Both the position numbers and the translations under genes were made by a program. The notes under the pieces were generated by a model. It had not been told where the DNA came from, did no database searches, and saw only the letters and a program-made list of their open reading frames with translations. From positions 1 through 62,572 of the forward strand of contig CANLIE010000015.1 in assembly GCA_947491225.1 (NCBI GenBank): a DNA stretch of 62,572 nt. The letters run 5' to 3'. The stretch is from an uncultured Cellulophaga sp. GTDB lineage: Bacteria; Bacteroidota; Bacteroidia; Flavobacteriales; Flavobacteriaceae. Positions 8,618 to 18,187 of the stretch are shown piece after piece. The first letter of the stretch is position 1. The number at the start of each line of letters is the position of its first letter.

Positions 8618-10081
8618 ATGAAAAAAATAATCATTATAGGATCAGGCTTTTCTTCACTATCAGCTAGTTGCTATTTGGCAAAGTTTGGTTATGATGTAAC
8701 CATATTAGAAAAAAATACTGAAATTGGAGGTAGAGCCAGACAATTAAAATCCAATGGTTTTATTTTTGATATTGGGCCAACTTTCTATTGGATGCCAGAT
8801 GTGTTTGATAAATTCTTTGGAGATTTCAACAAAAAAACAAGTGACTATTATAAACTGAATAGACTAGACCCTGCATATCAAATCTATTTTGGAAAAAATG
8901 ATTCTCTTTCCATATCAGAAGATTTTAATGAGATAAAAGATACTTTCGAAAAAATTGAGCCAGGTAGTGGTAAACAGTTAGAACGTTTTATAAGTAAAGC
9001 CAGAATAAATTATGAAATTGCTATTAAAAAGCTAGTTTACAATCCTGGAGAAAATATTTTTGAAATTATAAACAAAAAAACCATAACCAAACTATATGAG
9101 TTTATTTTAACAATAAAAAAACAAGTATCTGGTTATGTAAAAAACCCAAAATTACGTAAGGTCTTAGAATTTCCTGTCCTTTTTTTAGGTGCAAAACCTA
9201 GTAATACTCCATCCTTTTACAACTTTATGAATTATGCTGATTTAAAGTTAGGTACTTGGCATCCTGAAGGTGGAATGTATGAAGTAGTTAAAGGAATGCA
9301 AAGCTTAGCAGAAAGTTTAGGTGTTAAAATAATTACGGATAGTCCTGTAACAAAAATAAATGTCAAAAATAATATTGTTAATGGTGTAGAAACAGTAAAC
9401 AATTATTATGATTGTGATATTTTACTAAGCGGAGCAGATTATCATCACACGGAAACATTACTTCCTATACGTTATAAACAATATTCAGAAGAGTATTGGA
9501 ATAAAAAAATATTTGCCCCTTCTGCCCTATTGTTTTTTGTAGGTTTTAATAAAAAAATAAATGCAGTAAACCATCATACATTATTTTTTGATACAGATTT
9601 TGAAGAGCATGCAAAAACTATATACGACACTAAAGAATGGCCTAAAAAACCATTGTTCTACGCTAGTTTTCCTAGTAAAACAGATACAACTAGTGCACCT
9701 AAAGGTAAAGAGTCTGCCATATTTTTAGTTCCAATTGCTCCAGATATTGAAGATACAGAAGAGTTAAGAGAGCATTATTTTAAGCAAATAATAGAAAGAG
9801 TAGAAAAACTTACAGACCAAAGCATAAAAGAAAATATACTATTTAAAAAGTCTTATTGTGTAGATAATTTTAAAGATGACTACAACTCTTATAAAGGCAA
9901 TGCTTATGGTTTAGCAAATACCTTATTGCAAACTCATATATTAAGACCTAAATTAAAAAGTAAAAAAGTAGATAATTTATATTTCAGCGGACAATTAACA
10001 GTTCCAGGACCTGGTGTGCCACCATCATTAATCTCTGGTAAAGTAGTAAGTGAACTAATTTTAAAACACAGTAAATTATGA
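8618..10081 (+). CDS. crtI: Phytoene desaturase (lycopene-forming)
   Basis: A 487-residue FAD-dependent desaturase converting phytoene to lycopene by successive dehydrogenations. The N-terminus is a Rossmann dinucleotide-binding fold (GSGFSSLSA, then E30 and the GGRA loop). The C-terminal FAD/substrate motif is FSGQLTVPGPGVPPSLISGK. The length is normal for bacterial CrtI. The stop codon overlaps the crtB start in an ATGA (10078-10081), showing translational coupling. It lies in the order crtI-crtB-x-crtZ-crtY typical of zeaxanthin-producing flavobacteria. Confidence 0.95.
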   Translation: MKKIIIIGSGFSSLSASCYLAKFGYDVTILEKNTEIGGRARQLKSNGFIFDIGPTFYWMPDVFDKFFGDFNKKTSDYYKLNRLDPAYQIYFGKNDSLSISEDFNEIKDTFEKIEPGSGKQLERFISKARINYEIAIKKLVYNPGENIFEIINKKTITKLYEFILTIKKQVSGYVKNPKLRKVLEFPVLFLGAKPSNTPSFYNFMNYADLKLGTWHPEGGMYEVVKGMQSLAESLGVKIITDSPVTKINVKNNIVNGVETVNNYYDCDILLSGADYHHTETLLPIRYKQYSEEYWNKKIFAPSALLFFVGFNKKINAVNHHTLFFDTDFEEHAKTIYDTKEWPKKPLFYASFPSKTDTTSAPKGKESAIFLVPIAPDIEDTEELREHYFKQIIERVEKLTDQSIKENILFKKSYCVDNFKDDYNSYKGNAYGLANTLLQTHILRPKLKSKKVDNLYFSGQLTVPGPGVPPSLISGKVVSELILKHSKL

Positions 10082-10914
10082 AAGCTCTGTTTGACTCTTC
10101 TAGCGTTAATTGTAGTAAGTTAATTACTAAAACCTATAGTACTTCATTCTCTTTAGGTATTAAACTTTTTGCCCCATCTATAAGACCAGCAATTTATTCT
10201 ATTTATGGTTTTGTTAGATATGCAGATGAAATTGTGGATACTTTTCACAACTACGACCAAGAAGCATTACTGAACGAGTTTGAAGAAGAATATAGAAAAT
10301 CGCTTAACAGAAAAATTAGCTTAAACCCTATTATTAATTCTTTTCAGGAAATAGTATTAAAATATGATTTGCATGAATACGTAGATGCCTTTTTAATAAG
10401 TATGCGCTACGATCTTGATAAAACTGAATATAATACAAAAGAAGAATACAATGATTATATCTATGGTTCTGCAGATGTAGTAGGGCTTATGTGTTTACGC
10501 GTATTTGTAAATAACAATAATGAAAAATTTAATCATTTAAAAAAATCTGCAAAATACTTAGGTTCTGCCTTTCAGAAGGTAAATTTTTTAAGAGACATAA
10601 AAGATGATATAAACGAATTAGGTAGGTCTTATTTTCCTGAGTTAGAAACAAACACACTAACCAAAAATGCTAAAGAAAGTATTTTACAAGATATTGAAAA
10701 TGATTTTTCTGAAGCGTACAAAGGGATTGTTCAATTGCCTTTAGAAAGTAGGTTAGGTGTTTATGTAGCGTATAAGTATTATTTAAACTTATTGAAAAAA
10801 TTAAAAAAAGCAGATTCAAATATCATAATGAATAAAAGGATAAGAATTTCAAACCCTTTAAAATTCTTTATATTAACAAAAGCCTATATTAGATATAAAT
10901 TCAATATCATTTAA
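10078..10914 (+). CDS. crtB: Phytoene synthase
   Basis: A 278-residue all-helical prenyl transferase of the squalene/phytoene synthase family, joining two geranylgeranyl diphosphates to phytoene. Both metal-binding motifs are visible: D50-E-I-V-D54 in the first, and NFLRDIKDD in the second, which is followed by LGRSYFP. It starts inside the crtI stop codon. No geranylgeranyl diphosphate synthase gene is present in the window, so that precursor must come from elsewhere on the chromosome. Confidence 0.95.
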   Translation: MKALFDSSSVNCSKLITKTYSTSFSLGIKLFAPSIRPAIYSIYGFVRYADEIVDTFHNYDQEALLNEFEEEYRKSLNRKISLNPIINSFQEIVLKYDLHEYVDAFLISMRYDLDKTEYNTKEEYNDYIYGSADVVGLMCLRVFVNNNNEKFNHLKKSAKYLGSAFQKVNFLRDIKDDINELGRSYFPELETNTLTKNAKESILQDIENDFSEAYKGIVQLPLESRLGVYVAYKYYLNLLKKLKKADSNIIMNKRIRISNPLKFFILTKAYIRYKFNII

Positions 10915-10965
10915 AACAAAATAATGTAATTTTATAGCTGTTATCTTGCTATAAATAATAAATAA

Positions 10966-11427
10966 ATGAAACTATTTTTTTTTATATTAATCAACTTTAT
11001 CAATATAAACACAGATTGTTCTAGTTTAGAAGAAGTAAGAGATAAATATCATACTATAAAAACCCATAAAGATCTAAAAGCATTCTTAAGTTATACAGAA
11101 AATAATGATTGTGATAAAATAACACCTTATTTGGCCTCTTGTATAATGCAAAAAGCAGAATATACAATATGGCCATTTAAAAAACTATCGTATTTTAATG
11201 TAGGAAAAAGACAATTAGAAAATTACATAAAAGAAAACCCTTTTAATATAGAAGCTAGATATGTTAGGTTTTTGATTCAGAATAAAACACCTGCTTTTTT
11301 AGGCTATAAAAATAAAATTGAAATTGATAAAAAATTTATTGAAGCCAATATTACAAATGCAGATTTACCAAAAAATTATAAAAAAATAATACTACTAAAC
11401 ATAAAAAAAATAACCAATAAAAAATGA
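10966..11427 (+). CDS. Conserved-looking protein of unknown function within the carotenoid operon
   Basis: A 153-residue protein with a short hydrophobic N-terminus (possible signal peptide or anchor) and a lysine-rich, mainly helical body; two Cys occur around residues 49-63. I recognise no catalytic motif. It begins 51 bp after crtB and its TGA overlaps the crtZ ATG (ATGA, 11424-11427), so it is translated with the pathway genes. A role in pigment synthesis, handling or membrane placement is inferred from position only. Confidence 0.75.
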   Translation: MKLFFFILINFININTDCSSLEEVRDKYHTIKTHKDLKAFLSYTENNDCDKITPYLASCIMQKAEYTIWPFKKLSYFNVGKRQLENYIKENPFNIEARYVRFLIQNKTPAFLGYKNKIEIDKKFIEANITNADLPKNYKKIILLNIKKITNKK

Positions 11428-11873
11428 AAATAGTACTATTCATAGGAATAACGATTACTACTTTTTCTGTTATGGAAGTAGTAACGTGGCTAACCCACAA
11501 ATATGTAATGCATGGCTTTTTATGGTATTTGCACGAAGATCATCACCAACCAAAATACCCACATCTTTTTGAGAAAAATGATTTATTCTTTGTCATTTTT
11601 GCTATACCCAGCATTGCTCTATTTTATTTTGGGGTTCACCCAGAATTAAACTTTTTATTTTTTATTGGGCTTGGTATATTACTTTACGGAATTGCATATT
11701 TTTTAGTTCATGATGTACTTATACACCAAAGATTTAAGTGGTTTAAAAAAACAAAAAATAAATATTTAATTGGCTTACGTAAAGCCCATAAAGTACACCA
11801 CAAACATTTAGGAAAAGCACGCGGCGAGTGTTTTGGAATGTTATTTGTTCCAAAAAAATATCATAAAATCTAA
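11424..11873 (+). CDS. crtZ: Beta-carotene hydroxylase
   Basis: A 149-residue integral membrane di-iron hydroxylase of the fatty acid hydroxylase superfamily. It adds 3- and 3'-hydroxyl groups to beta-carotene, giving zeaxanthin. The histidine clusters that hold the iron are all present: H25-x4-H30, H37-x2-H40-H41, a third in HDVLIHQ and a fourth in HKVHHKH. Four hydrophobic helices fit the fold. It lies between the unknown gene and the lycopene cyclase. Confidence 0.93.
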   Translation: MKIVLFIGITITTFSVMEVVTWLTHKYVMHGFLWYLHEDHHQPKYPHLFEKNDLFFVIFAIPSIALFYFGVHPELNFLFFIGLGILLYGIAYFLVHDVLIHQRFKWFKKTKNKYLIGLRKAHKVHHKHLGKARGECFGMLFVPKKYHKI

Positions 11874-11880
11874 TAATTCA

Positions 11881-12573
11881 ATGAAAGGATTCTATTATTT
11901 ATTTATAAATATTGCCTGTTTTAGCGTACCTTTTATTGCAAGCTTCTATGCTAAACATGCTTTTTATAAAAAATGGAGTTCGTTTTTTAAAGCGAATTTA
12001 ATAGTTTCACTTTTTTTTTTAATCTGGGATTTCTGGTTTACAGAGATAGGTGTCTGGGGCTTTAATTCAGATTACCTTTGTGGCATTTACATAGGAAATT
12101 TGCCCCTTGAAGAAGTCTTGTTCTTTATCTGTATTCCCTATGCATGTGTTTTTACCTATTTTGCACTAAAATACCTAGTAAAAAACAATCCCTTAAAACA
12201 AATTGAAAAATATATTACAATAGTTTTAATGTTACTCAGTTTAGTCGTGGCATATAGTTTTTATGATAGATTATATACGTTATGTACAGCGCTTACAACA
12301 GTTCTATTTTTATCATATTTAAAATATAATAAGGTTAATTTGTCCTATCATTATTTAACATATTTAATAATACTACCGTTTTTTTTTATAAGTAATGGCA
12401 TACTAACAGGAAGTTTATTAGAAAATCCAATAGTATGGTATAATAATGCAGAAAACCTGAATATTAGAATTGCTACAATACCAGTAGAAGATAGTTTTTA
12501 TGGTCTTATGCTTATTTTGATGAACATAGAATTATTTCGCTTTTTTAATAAGCAAAAATTTAAAAAAGATTAA
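11881..12573 (+). CDS. Lycopene beta-cyclase, membrane (CrtYcd-like) type
   Basis: A 230-residue very hydrophobic protein with about seven membrane helices and two repeats of the lycopene cyclase domain. Each repeat carries an acidic signature (NLPLEEVLFF in the first; TIPVEDSFYG in the second). This is the fused heterodimeric-type cyclase used by Bacteroidetes in place of flavoprotein CrtY. It forms beta-ionone rings on lycopene. The reading frame extends upstream to 11833, but the ATG at 11881 follows the crtZ stop directly and begins the first membrane helix, so it is preferred. The end overlaps the convergent photolyase gene by 4 bp. Confidence 0.9.
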   Translation: MKGFYYLFINIACFSVPFIASFYAKHAFYKKWSSFFKANLIVSLFFLIWDFWFTEIGVWGFNSDYLCGIYIGNLPLEEVLFFICIPYACVFTYFALKYLVKNNPLKQIEKYITIVLMLLSLVVAYSFYDRLYTLCTALTTVLFLSYLKYNKVNLSYHYLTYLIILPFFFISNGILTGSLLENPIVWYNNAENLNIRIATIPVEDSFYGLMLILMNIELFRFFNKQKFKKD

Positions 12574-13859
12574 TTTTTAATTCCATCTTTATAAGCTTCA
12601 AGTGCTCTTTTTCTTGCTGATTTATGATCTACTATAGGGTGTGGATAATCAAAAGTGTCTAATTCTGGAATCCATTCTTTTACATATTCAAAATCTTTAT
12701 CAAACTTTTTTAATTGGGTTATGGGGTTAAAAATTCTAAAATAAGGTGCAGCATCGCAACCTGTACCAGCTGCCCATTGCCAATTACCATTATTAGATGA
12801 TAATTCATAATCTAATAGTTTTTTAGCAAAATAAACTTCTCCCCACCGCCAGTCTATTAATAAGTGTTTGCATAAAAACCCAGCCGTTATCATCCTAACT
12901 CTATTATGCATATAACCTGTTTTGTTTAATTGTCGCATACCCGCATCTACCATTGGATAACCCGTTTCTCCTTTACACCACTTATCAAATTCTTCTTTGT
13001 TATTTCTCCATTTTATACCATTATATTTAGATTTAAAATTTTGAGTTACTACATACGGATAATGATATAATATCTGCTTAAAAAATTCCCTCCATATTAA
13101 CTCACTTAAAAAAACACTTTCTTTATTTTTTAAATTGTTTATTATTTGTCGAATACTTACAGTACCAAATCGCAAATGCGGACCTAGATAGCTTCCAACA
13201 TCTTTAGAAGGAAAATCTCTTTTTTCTCCATAATCATCCAAGTGCTTAAAATCATATTCTTTGACCTTTATATTAGTTTCTACAAACCCTAATGTAGATA
13301 AGCTAGGGAAATCAGATTTTAACTTAACTAACTTATTAGTAAAATCGTACGTATTTACATTTAGTCCTTGCTCTGCAAATTTAGATAACCATCTATTTTT
13401 ATATGGTGTATATATAGTATAAGGCTTACCATCTCCTTTAAGGATTTCCCCTTCTTCAAAAATCACATCATCTTTACTCTTATGAACCTTTATCCCTTTT
13501 TCCAATAAAAAAGTCTCTATTTCCTCATCTCTATTTCTTGCATACGGTTCATAATCTTTATTAAAGAAAACATCACTTATGTTATATTTTTTCAATAATT
13601 CTCTCCAAACTTTTTTTGGTGATCCGTGCAGGCATAATATTCCGCTATTAAAAGTTTTAAGTTTATTATTTATACTAGATAACTCACTATAAATAAATGT
13701 TACTCTAGCATCATTATCATCCAATTCATTTAAAATATTGGTGTCAAAAATAAAAATCGGCAATACTAGATTTCCTGAATTCAATGCATTATAAATTGCT
13801 GTATTGTCCTCTAATCTTAAATCTCTTCTAAACCAAAAAATAGATATTTCTTTACTCAT
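12570..13859 (-). CDS. Cryptochrome/photolyase family protein (probable CPD photolyase)
   Basis: A 429-residue flavoprotein that would repair UV-induced pyrimidine dimers using blue light. The N-terminal antenna domain begins with the usual WFRRDLRLEDN. The C-terminal FAD domain has WREFFKQI, the motif GYPMVDAGMRQL, and the Trp-rich run ending NGNWQWAAGTGCDAAPYFRIFNP. This fits class I CPD photolyases in length and motif. An ATG at 13868 adds three residues; 13859 (MSKEIS) is preferred. It is convergent with the carotenoid operon, and photolyase genes are commonly placed with CarH-regulated pigment genes. Confidence 0.92.
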   Translation of the reverse strand: MSKEISIFWFRRDLRLEDNTAIYNALNSGNLVLPIFIFDTNILNELDDNDARVTFIYSELSSINNKLKTFNSGILCLHGSPKKVWRELLKKYNISDVFFNKDYEPYARNRDEEIETFLLEKGIKVHKSKDDVIFEEGEILKGDGKPYTIYTPYKNRWLSKFAEQGLNVNTYDFTNKLVKLKSDFPSLSTLGFVETNIKVKEYDFKHLDDYGEKRDFPSKDVGSYLGPHLRFGTVSIRQIINNLKNKESVFLSELIWREFFKQILYHYPYVVTQNFKSKYNGIKWRNNKEEFDKWCKGETGYPMVDAGMRQLNKTGYMHNRVRMITAGFLCKHLLIDWRWGEVYFAKKLLDYELSSNNGNWQWAAGTGCDAAPYFRIFNPITQLKKFDKDFEYVKEWIPELDTFDYPHPIVDHKSARKRALEAYKDGIKN

Positions 13860-14015
13860 AAAGTGCATTTTAGCATAGTATCAAAAATAAGGTGTATTAC
13901 ATAAAGTATCTATTTTATAAATGATTATTCTATAAAAATAACAGTCAAAATATCAAATTAAAAAGTCTATATATTAATCCCACATTGTTATATTTGCACC
14001 GTACTTATAATTTTT

Positions 14016-14099
14016 GGCCACGTGGCGGAATTGGTAGACGTGCTACCTTGAGGGGGTAGTGTTCTTACGAACGTGCTGGTTCGACTCCAGTCGTGGTCA
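14016..14099 (+). tRNA. tRNA-Leu (anticodon GAG)
   Basis: An 84-nt gene folding as a class II tRNA. Acceptor stem 14016-14022 pairs with 14092-14098, with A at 14099 as discriminator. The anticodon stem CTACC/GGTAG (14043-14047, 14055-14059) encloses the loop TTGAGGG with anticodon GAG at 14050-14052. The variable arm is long and the T-loop is GTTCGACTC. CCA is not encoded. Confidence 0.96.
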
Positions 14100-14100
14100 C

Positions 14101-14136
14101 AAAAGCCGTTTTATTCATAAATGAAACGGTTTTTTC
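14101..14136 (+). terminator. Terminator after tRNA-Leu
   Basis: Stem CCGTTT (14106-14111) / AAACGG (14124-14129) followed by a run of T. From here to 14350 (about 210 bp) I see no gene. Confidence 0.85.
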
Positions 14137-14350
14137 TTTTAAATAATTTCTAAAAGTTTATTATCTACAAAATTTAAGTTGTATTATAATTTACCATTTT
14201 TAAAATCTTTCAAAAACAGAACTGGTTATACAGTGATGGGCTAGAATTTAGATTATACTATAGTAAATTTAGTCTGCAAAATCATCTCTGAAAAACAAAT
14301 TCAACAAATCATAATCGTTTTCATTTAAACAGATACTCCTAAACTAGGAC

Positions 14351-14911
14351 TCATTCATTTAGCAACCTATCTAATAGTTCTCTGGTCTTATCACTATTCC
14401 AGTTTTTGGCTCCGGTTTCTGATACTATTATTTTGCCTTTTTTATCTATTATATATGTAGCCGGTATTACATCAGAATCCAATTTAGATGGCACTTTAGA
14501 ATTTGAATAACTTATAGTAAAATCATATTTGTTTTTACTCATATATGATGAAACACTACTAACTTTATCTTGCGCTACAAAAACAAAATCTACCTTATCT
14601 TTATAATCGGTATATAACTTTTGTAAACTAGGCATTTCTGCAACACAGGGCGGACACCAAGTTGCCCAAAAATTAACCAATACTACTTTATTCTTTTTTG
14701 ATTCAAAATTAAAAATATTTCTATTTTCATCTATCAATTCCCAATTGTAATTTGTTAATAGAATTTGCTCGTCTTCGTTTATAACAGATGCACTAAAAGA
14801 GAAAATTTTATTAACAAATACTTTTACATGAAAGCCAATTGGTGTAAATAGTATGACTATTAAGAGTGCATAAAAAATAATATTTGTTATTTTTTTTCTG
14901 TTAAAAACCAT
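14351..14911 (-). CDS. TlpA-like thioredoxin-fold protein, membrane-anchored
   Basis: A 186-residue protein with one N-terminal transmembrane helix (about residues 10-28) and a periplasmic thioredoxin/AhpC-like domain. The redox site is W85-C86-P-P-C89, the TlpA/ResA-type WCPPC, and [14 protein letters not shown] provides the cis-Pro loop. It probably reduces or exchanges disulfides in exported proteins. It lies 2 bp downstream of a paralogue of the same size and layout, and the two are surely one operon. Confidence 0.88.
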   Translation of the reverse strand: MVFNRKKITNIIFYALLIVILFTPIGFHVKVFVNKIFSFSASVINEDEQILLTNYNWELIDENRNIFNFESKKNKVVLVNFWATWCPPCVAEMPSLQKLYTDYKDKVDFVFVAQDKVSSVSSYMSKNKYDFTISYSNSKVPSKLDSDVIPATYIIDKKGKIIVSETGAKNWNSDKTRELLDRLLNE

Positions 14912-14913
14912 TA

Positions 14914-15468
14914 CTATTCTACTATAAGTTGATCAATTATATGATATACGTTATCATTATCCCAACTAGAAATCCCTTCTTCATAGATAACTATATTGCC
15001 TTTTTTATCTATTACATAGCTAGATGGTACTTCTTTTGTATTTACAGCGTGTTTAGCGTCTATAATTAAATAAGTAACAGGAAACGTAAACTTTTTCTTA
15101 GCCATAAAATCTTCAACAACCTCTTTTTCTTCATTTGTTATAATGTAAAAATCTATTTTTCCTTTATAATCGTTATAAAAATTTTGAATGGACTTCAGTT
15201 CAGCTTCACAAGTTTCTATCCAAGAAGCCCAATTGTTTATAAATATCACATTTCCTTTAGATTCCGAAAAATTAAATAGCTTGTGGTTTTCATCTTTTAA
15301 AGTCCAATCATAATCCTCCACTTTTAACTGATTATTTTTGTCTATAAGACTTGGTGAAAATGCAAATAATTTATGTAAGGTAATTTTACTTATATGACCT
15401 AATGGTGTAACAAAAAAAGATATAACCAAAAGTATTAATAATACATTAAAAAACGTTTTCTTCTTCAT
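14914..15468 (-). CDS. Thioredoxin-fold protein with degenerate active site (TlpA paralogue)
   Basis: A 184-residue paralogue of the downstream TlpA-like protein. The architecture is the same: N-terminal helix at residues 7-23, the [14 protein letters not shown] segment, and [13 protein letters not shown] near the cis-Pro loop. The active site reads W83-I84-E-T-C87, so the attacking Cys is replaced by Ile and only the second Cys remains. It cannot do normal thiol-disulfide exchange. It may hold a substrate, pair with the active paralogue, or be decaying, but the frame is intact and the fold residues are kept. Confidence 0.85.
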   Translation of the reverse strand: MKKKTFFNVLLILLVISFFVTPLGHISKITLHKLFAFSPSLIDKNNQLKVEDYDWTLKDENHKLFNFSESKGNVIFINNWASWIETCEAELKSIQNFYNDYKGKIDFYIITNEEKEVVEDFMAKKKFTFPVTYLIIDAKHAVNTKEVPSSYVIDKKGNIVIYEEGISSWDNDNVYHIIDQLIVE

Positions 15469-15643
15469 TTTTACAATTTAGCTTCTTTTTAAAAACAGGA
15501 ATATAACTTATACAACTCCTTTGTAGTAATTCTCTTTTTATTGTTATTCTTTACTTGTATAAAAAATGATTTAGCATTAGTAGTGCATATAATTAGTTAT
15601 CTATAACAAATACACTATTTACTCTACAACAAACTATTTCATT

Positions 15644-17335
15644 CTATCTAATTAGCTTTTTATACTTAATACGTTTTGGCATTAAATCTCTTCCTAAGCG
15701 TTTCTTTTTGTTCTCTTCATAATCTGAAAAAGAGCCTTCAAAAAAGTATACTTGTGAATCTCCCTCAAAAGCTAATATGTGTGTACAAATACGATCTAAA
15801 AACCATCTATCATGAGAAATAACTACAGCACAACCTGCAAAACTATCTAAACCTTCTTCTAATGCTCTTAATGTATTCACATCTAAGTCGTTTGTAGGTT
15901 CATCTAAAAGCAATACGTTACCTTCTTCTTTTAATGTCATAGCTAAGTGTAACCGGTTACGCTCACCACCAGATAACATACTTACCTTTTTATTTTGTTC
16001 ACTACCAGAAAAGTTAAACCTACTTAAATAAGCTCTAGAGTTTACTTGCTTACCTCCCATCATAACCAACTCTTGCTCATCACTAAAGTTTTGCCAAATA
16101 GTTTTTTCTGGGTCTATATTTGAGTGACTCTGATCTACGTATGCAATTTTAGCAGTATCGCCAACAGAAAATTCTCCTTTATCTGGAGTTTCCTCTCCCA
16201 TTATCATTTTAAAAATTGTAGTTTTACCTGCACCGTTTGGTCCAATAATACCTACGATACCTGCTTGTGGTAAGTTAAAATTTAAATCTTCATAAAGTAA
16301 CTTATCATCAAAAGCTTTACTTACTCCTTTTGCTTCTATTACATTTGTTCCCAAACGTGGTCCATTGGGAATATATATCTCTAATTTTTCATCAAGTTGT
16401 TTTTGATCTTGACTCATCAATTTATCATAATTCTTTAAACGAGCTTTTTGTTTTGTTTGCCTTCCTTTAGTACCCTGACGCACCCATTCTAGCTCTCGCT
16501 CTAATGTTTTTTGACGTTTAGATGCTGTTTTACTCTCATCTGCCATACGCTTAGATTTTTGGTCTAACCAGCTAGAGTAGTTTCCTTTCCAAGGAATACC
16601 TTCTCCCCTATCCAATTCTAGAATCCAACCTGCAACATTATCTAAAAAGTATCTATCATGTGTTACTGCAATAACAGTACCTTTGTATTGTGCTAAATGA
16701 TGCTCTAACCAATGTACAGATTCTGCATCTAAATGGTTGGTAGGCTCATCTAATAATAAAATTTCTGGCTCTTGTAACAGCAGTCTACATAAAGCCACTC
16801 TTCTACGCTCACCGCCAGATAATACACTTATTTTCTTATCACCTTCTGGAGTACGTAATGCATCCATAGCAATTTCTAATTTAGTATCTAACTCCCAAGC
16901 ATTACTAGCGTCTATCTCGTCTTGTAAAACAGCTTGTCTAGCCATTAACTTATCCATTTTATCTGCATCAGAATACACTTCTTCTAAGCCAAACATATCG
17001 TTTATCTTATTGTATTCATCTAAAATAGCTACTGTTTCTGCAACCCCTTCCTTTACAATTTCTAATACAGTTTTATCCTCATCTAACTTTGGTTCTTGTT
17101 CTAAATACCCTACGTTATATCCTGGAGAAAAAACCACATCACCTTGGTAGTTTTTATCTAAACCAGCAATAATTTTTAATAGGGTTGACTTACCAGAACC
17201 ATTTAGTCCTAGAATACCAATTTTGGCACCGTAAAAGAAACTTAAATATATATTTTTAAGAACAGGAGTATTAGCCGTTTTATAGGTTTTGGTTACTCCA
17301 GACATTGAAAAAATGACTTTTTTATCGTCAGACAT
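15644..17335 (-). CDS. ettA: Energy-dependent translational throttle protein EttA (ABC-F ATPase)
   Basis: A 563-residue cytosolic ABC-F protein with two ATPase domains in tandem and no membrane part. Walker A motifs are GLNGSGKST and GPNGAGKTT; ABC signatures are LSGGERRRVAL and LSGGERNRLHL; both Walker B ends read LLLDEPTN. The arm-containing ABC1 and the basic P-site linker (GRQTKQKARLKNYDKL) are as in EttA, which gates the first elongation step on the ribosome according to ATP/ADP. The length matches the family (about 555 aa). Confidence 0.94.
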   Translation of the reverse strand: MSDDKKVIFSMSGVTKTYKTANTPVLKNIYLSFFYGAKIGILGLNGSGKSTLLKIIAGLDKNYQGDVVFSPGYNVGYLEQEPKLDEDKTVLEIVKEGVAETVAILDEYNKINDMFGLEEVYSDADKMDKLMARQAVLQDEIDASNAWELDTKLEIAMDALRTPEGDKKISVLSGGERRRVALCRLLLQEPEILLLDEPTNHLDAESVHWLEHHLAQYKGTVIAVTHDRYFLDNVAGWILELDRGEGIPWKGNYSSWLDQKSKRMADESKTASKRQKTLERELEWVRQGTKGRQTKQKARLKNYDKLMSQDQKQLDEKLEIYIPNGPRLGTNVIEAKGVSKAFDDKLLYEDLNFNLPQAGIVGIIGPNGAGKTTIFKMIMGEETPDKGEFSVGDTAKIAYVDQSHSNIDPEKTIWQNFSDEQELVMMGGKQVNSRAYLSRFNFSGSEQNKKVSMLSGGERNRLHLAMTLKEEGNVLLLDEPTNDLDVNTLRALEEGLDSFAGCAVVISHDRWFLDRICTHILAFEGDSQVYFFEGSFSDYEENKKKRLGRDLMPKRIKYKKLIR

Positions 17336-17403
17336 CGTAATTATTAATTAAAAAGTTAAAACTAAAATTTAAAGTTTTGTAATTCAGTTATATATGTAAA
17401 TTA

Positions 17404-17580
17404 TTATACTCTTCCTTTAAGTGCATTAAAAACCCATGCTATAGCAAAAAAACCTATACCTACGGCAGCAAATCCCCACCCAGCTACTTCATCATACCTA
17501 AAAGCACCAAGTGATATTAATGCTAGACCTACTACTATCATAATAAAGGTTGCCCAGGCTAAAACTGTATTTTTATTCAT
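17404..17580 (-). CDS. Small two-helix membrane protein (CAL67264 family-like)
   Basis: A 58-residue protein starting MNKNTVLAWATF and ending LKGRV. Two hydrophobic helices (about residues 8-26 and 34-52) are joined by a short GAFRYDEVAGW loop. Size, helix-loop-helix form and position downstream of ettA fit the small membrane protein family named from Gramella CAL67264. Function unknown. The ATG at 17580 has no competitor. It lies 68 bp downstream of the ettA start on the same strand, so it is not an ettA fragment. Confidence 0.8.
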   Translation of the reverse strand: MNKNTVLAWATFIMIVVGLALISLGAFRYDEVAGWGFAAVGIGFFAIAWVFNALKGRV

Positions 17581-18187
17581 CTCGTTATTTTGTTGGTTTA
17601 TTTAAGCATCAAATATCGTAATTTTAAAGGTAATACACCTAATAAATTAAGCTTCAAAAGGAAATACTATACCTTATTTTATTTATTAATCCTATTAAAT
17701 CTATACTATTTAAACGTGTCCATAACCTACTTTTCTTCTTTCTCTTCTAATACAAAATCACTAACCTATTAAATTTTATGAACATATACTGCTTCAATTT
17801 TAGAAGCTCTAAAAATATTCTTTATTTCTATTCTTTACTACAACCTATTTTCTGTTTTATTGTATGTTTAAATCTTTAAAAATGTGGTATTGCAATATAT
17901 ACTATATCTACCTGTTTCCATTTAAAAAACTTATGTATATTCAGCATTGTGCTGTTTTGCACAACTATTGGTTTTTTCTGAATATCTAGGAGCCACAAAT
18001 ACTAATTTCATATCTTCTATTAAACTTAAATCCTTGGCAAATTTCTATGCTATTTTACCTAGTCTTATCTATTTATCAACTTATTTTTTAATCATATAAT
18101 TATTACTATTTTCATAGTATATAAAAGTTAATCAATATCATATATATTATTCAGCTTATCTTTATACTCAAAAGTAATATAATAACA
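17581..18187. other. 607-bp intergenic region
   Basis: AT-rich spacer upstream of two divergent genes. I found no RNA gene, no long inverted repeat and no convincing reading frame. A 26-codon stretch on the minus strand (17931-18011) reads like protein but has no upstream continuation. Confidence 0.5.

Noticed and set aside
17590-17772. 60-codon plus-strand frame in the intergenic region
   Set aside because: Hydrophobic but low complexity, with no recognisable start region and no likeness to any family.
17931-18011. 26-codon minus-strand stretch that reads like protein (MKLVFVAPRYSEKT...)
   Set aside because: Too short, stop codons directly upstream, no similar neighbour. Could be a gene remnant but not supportable.
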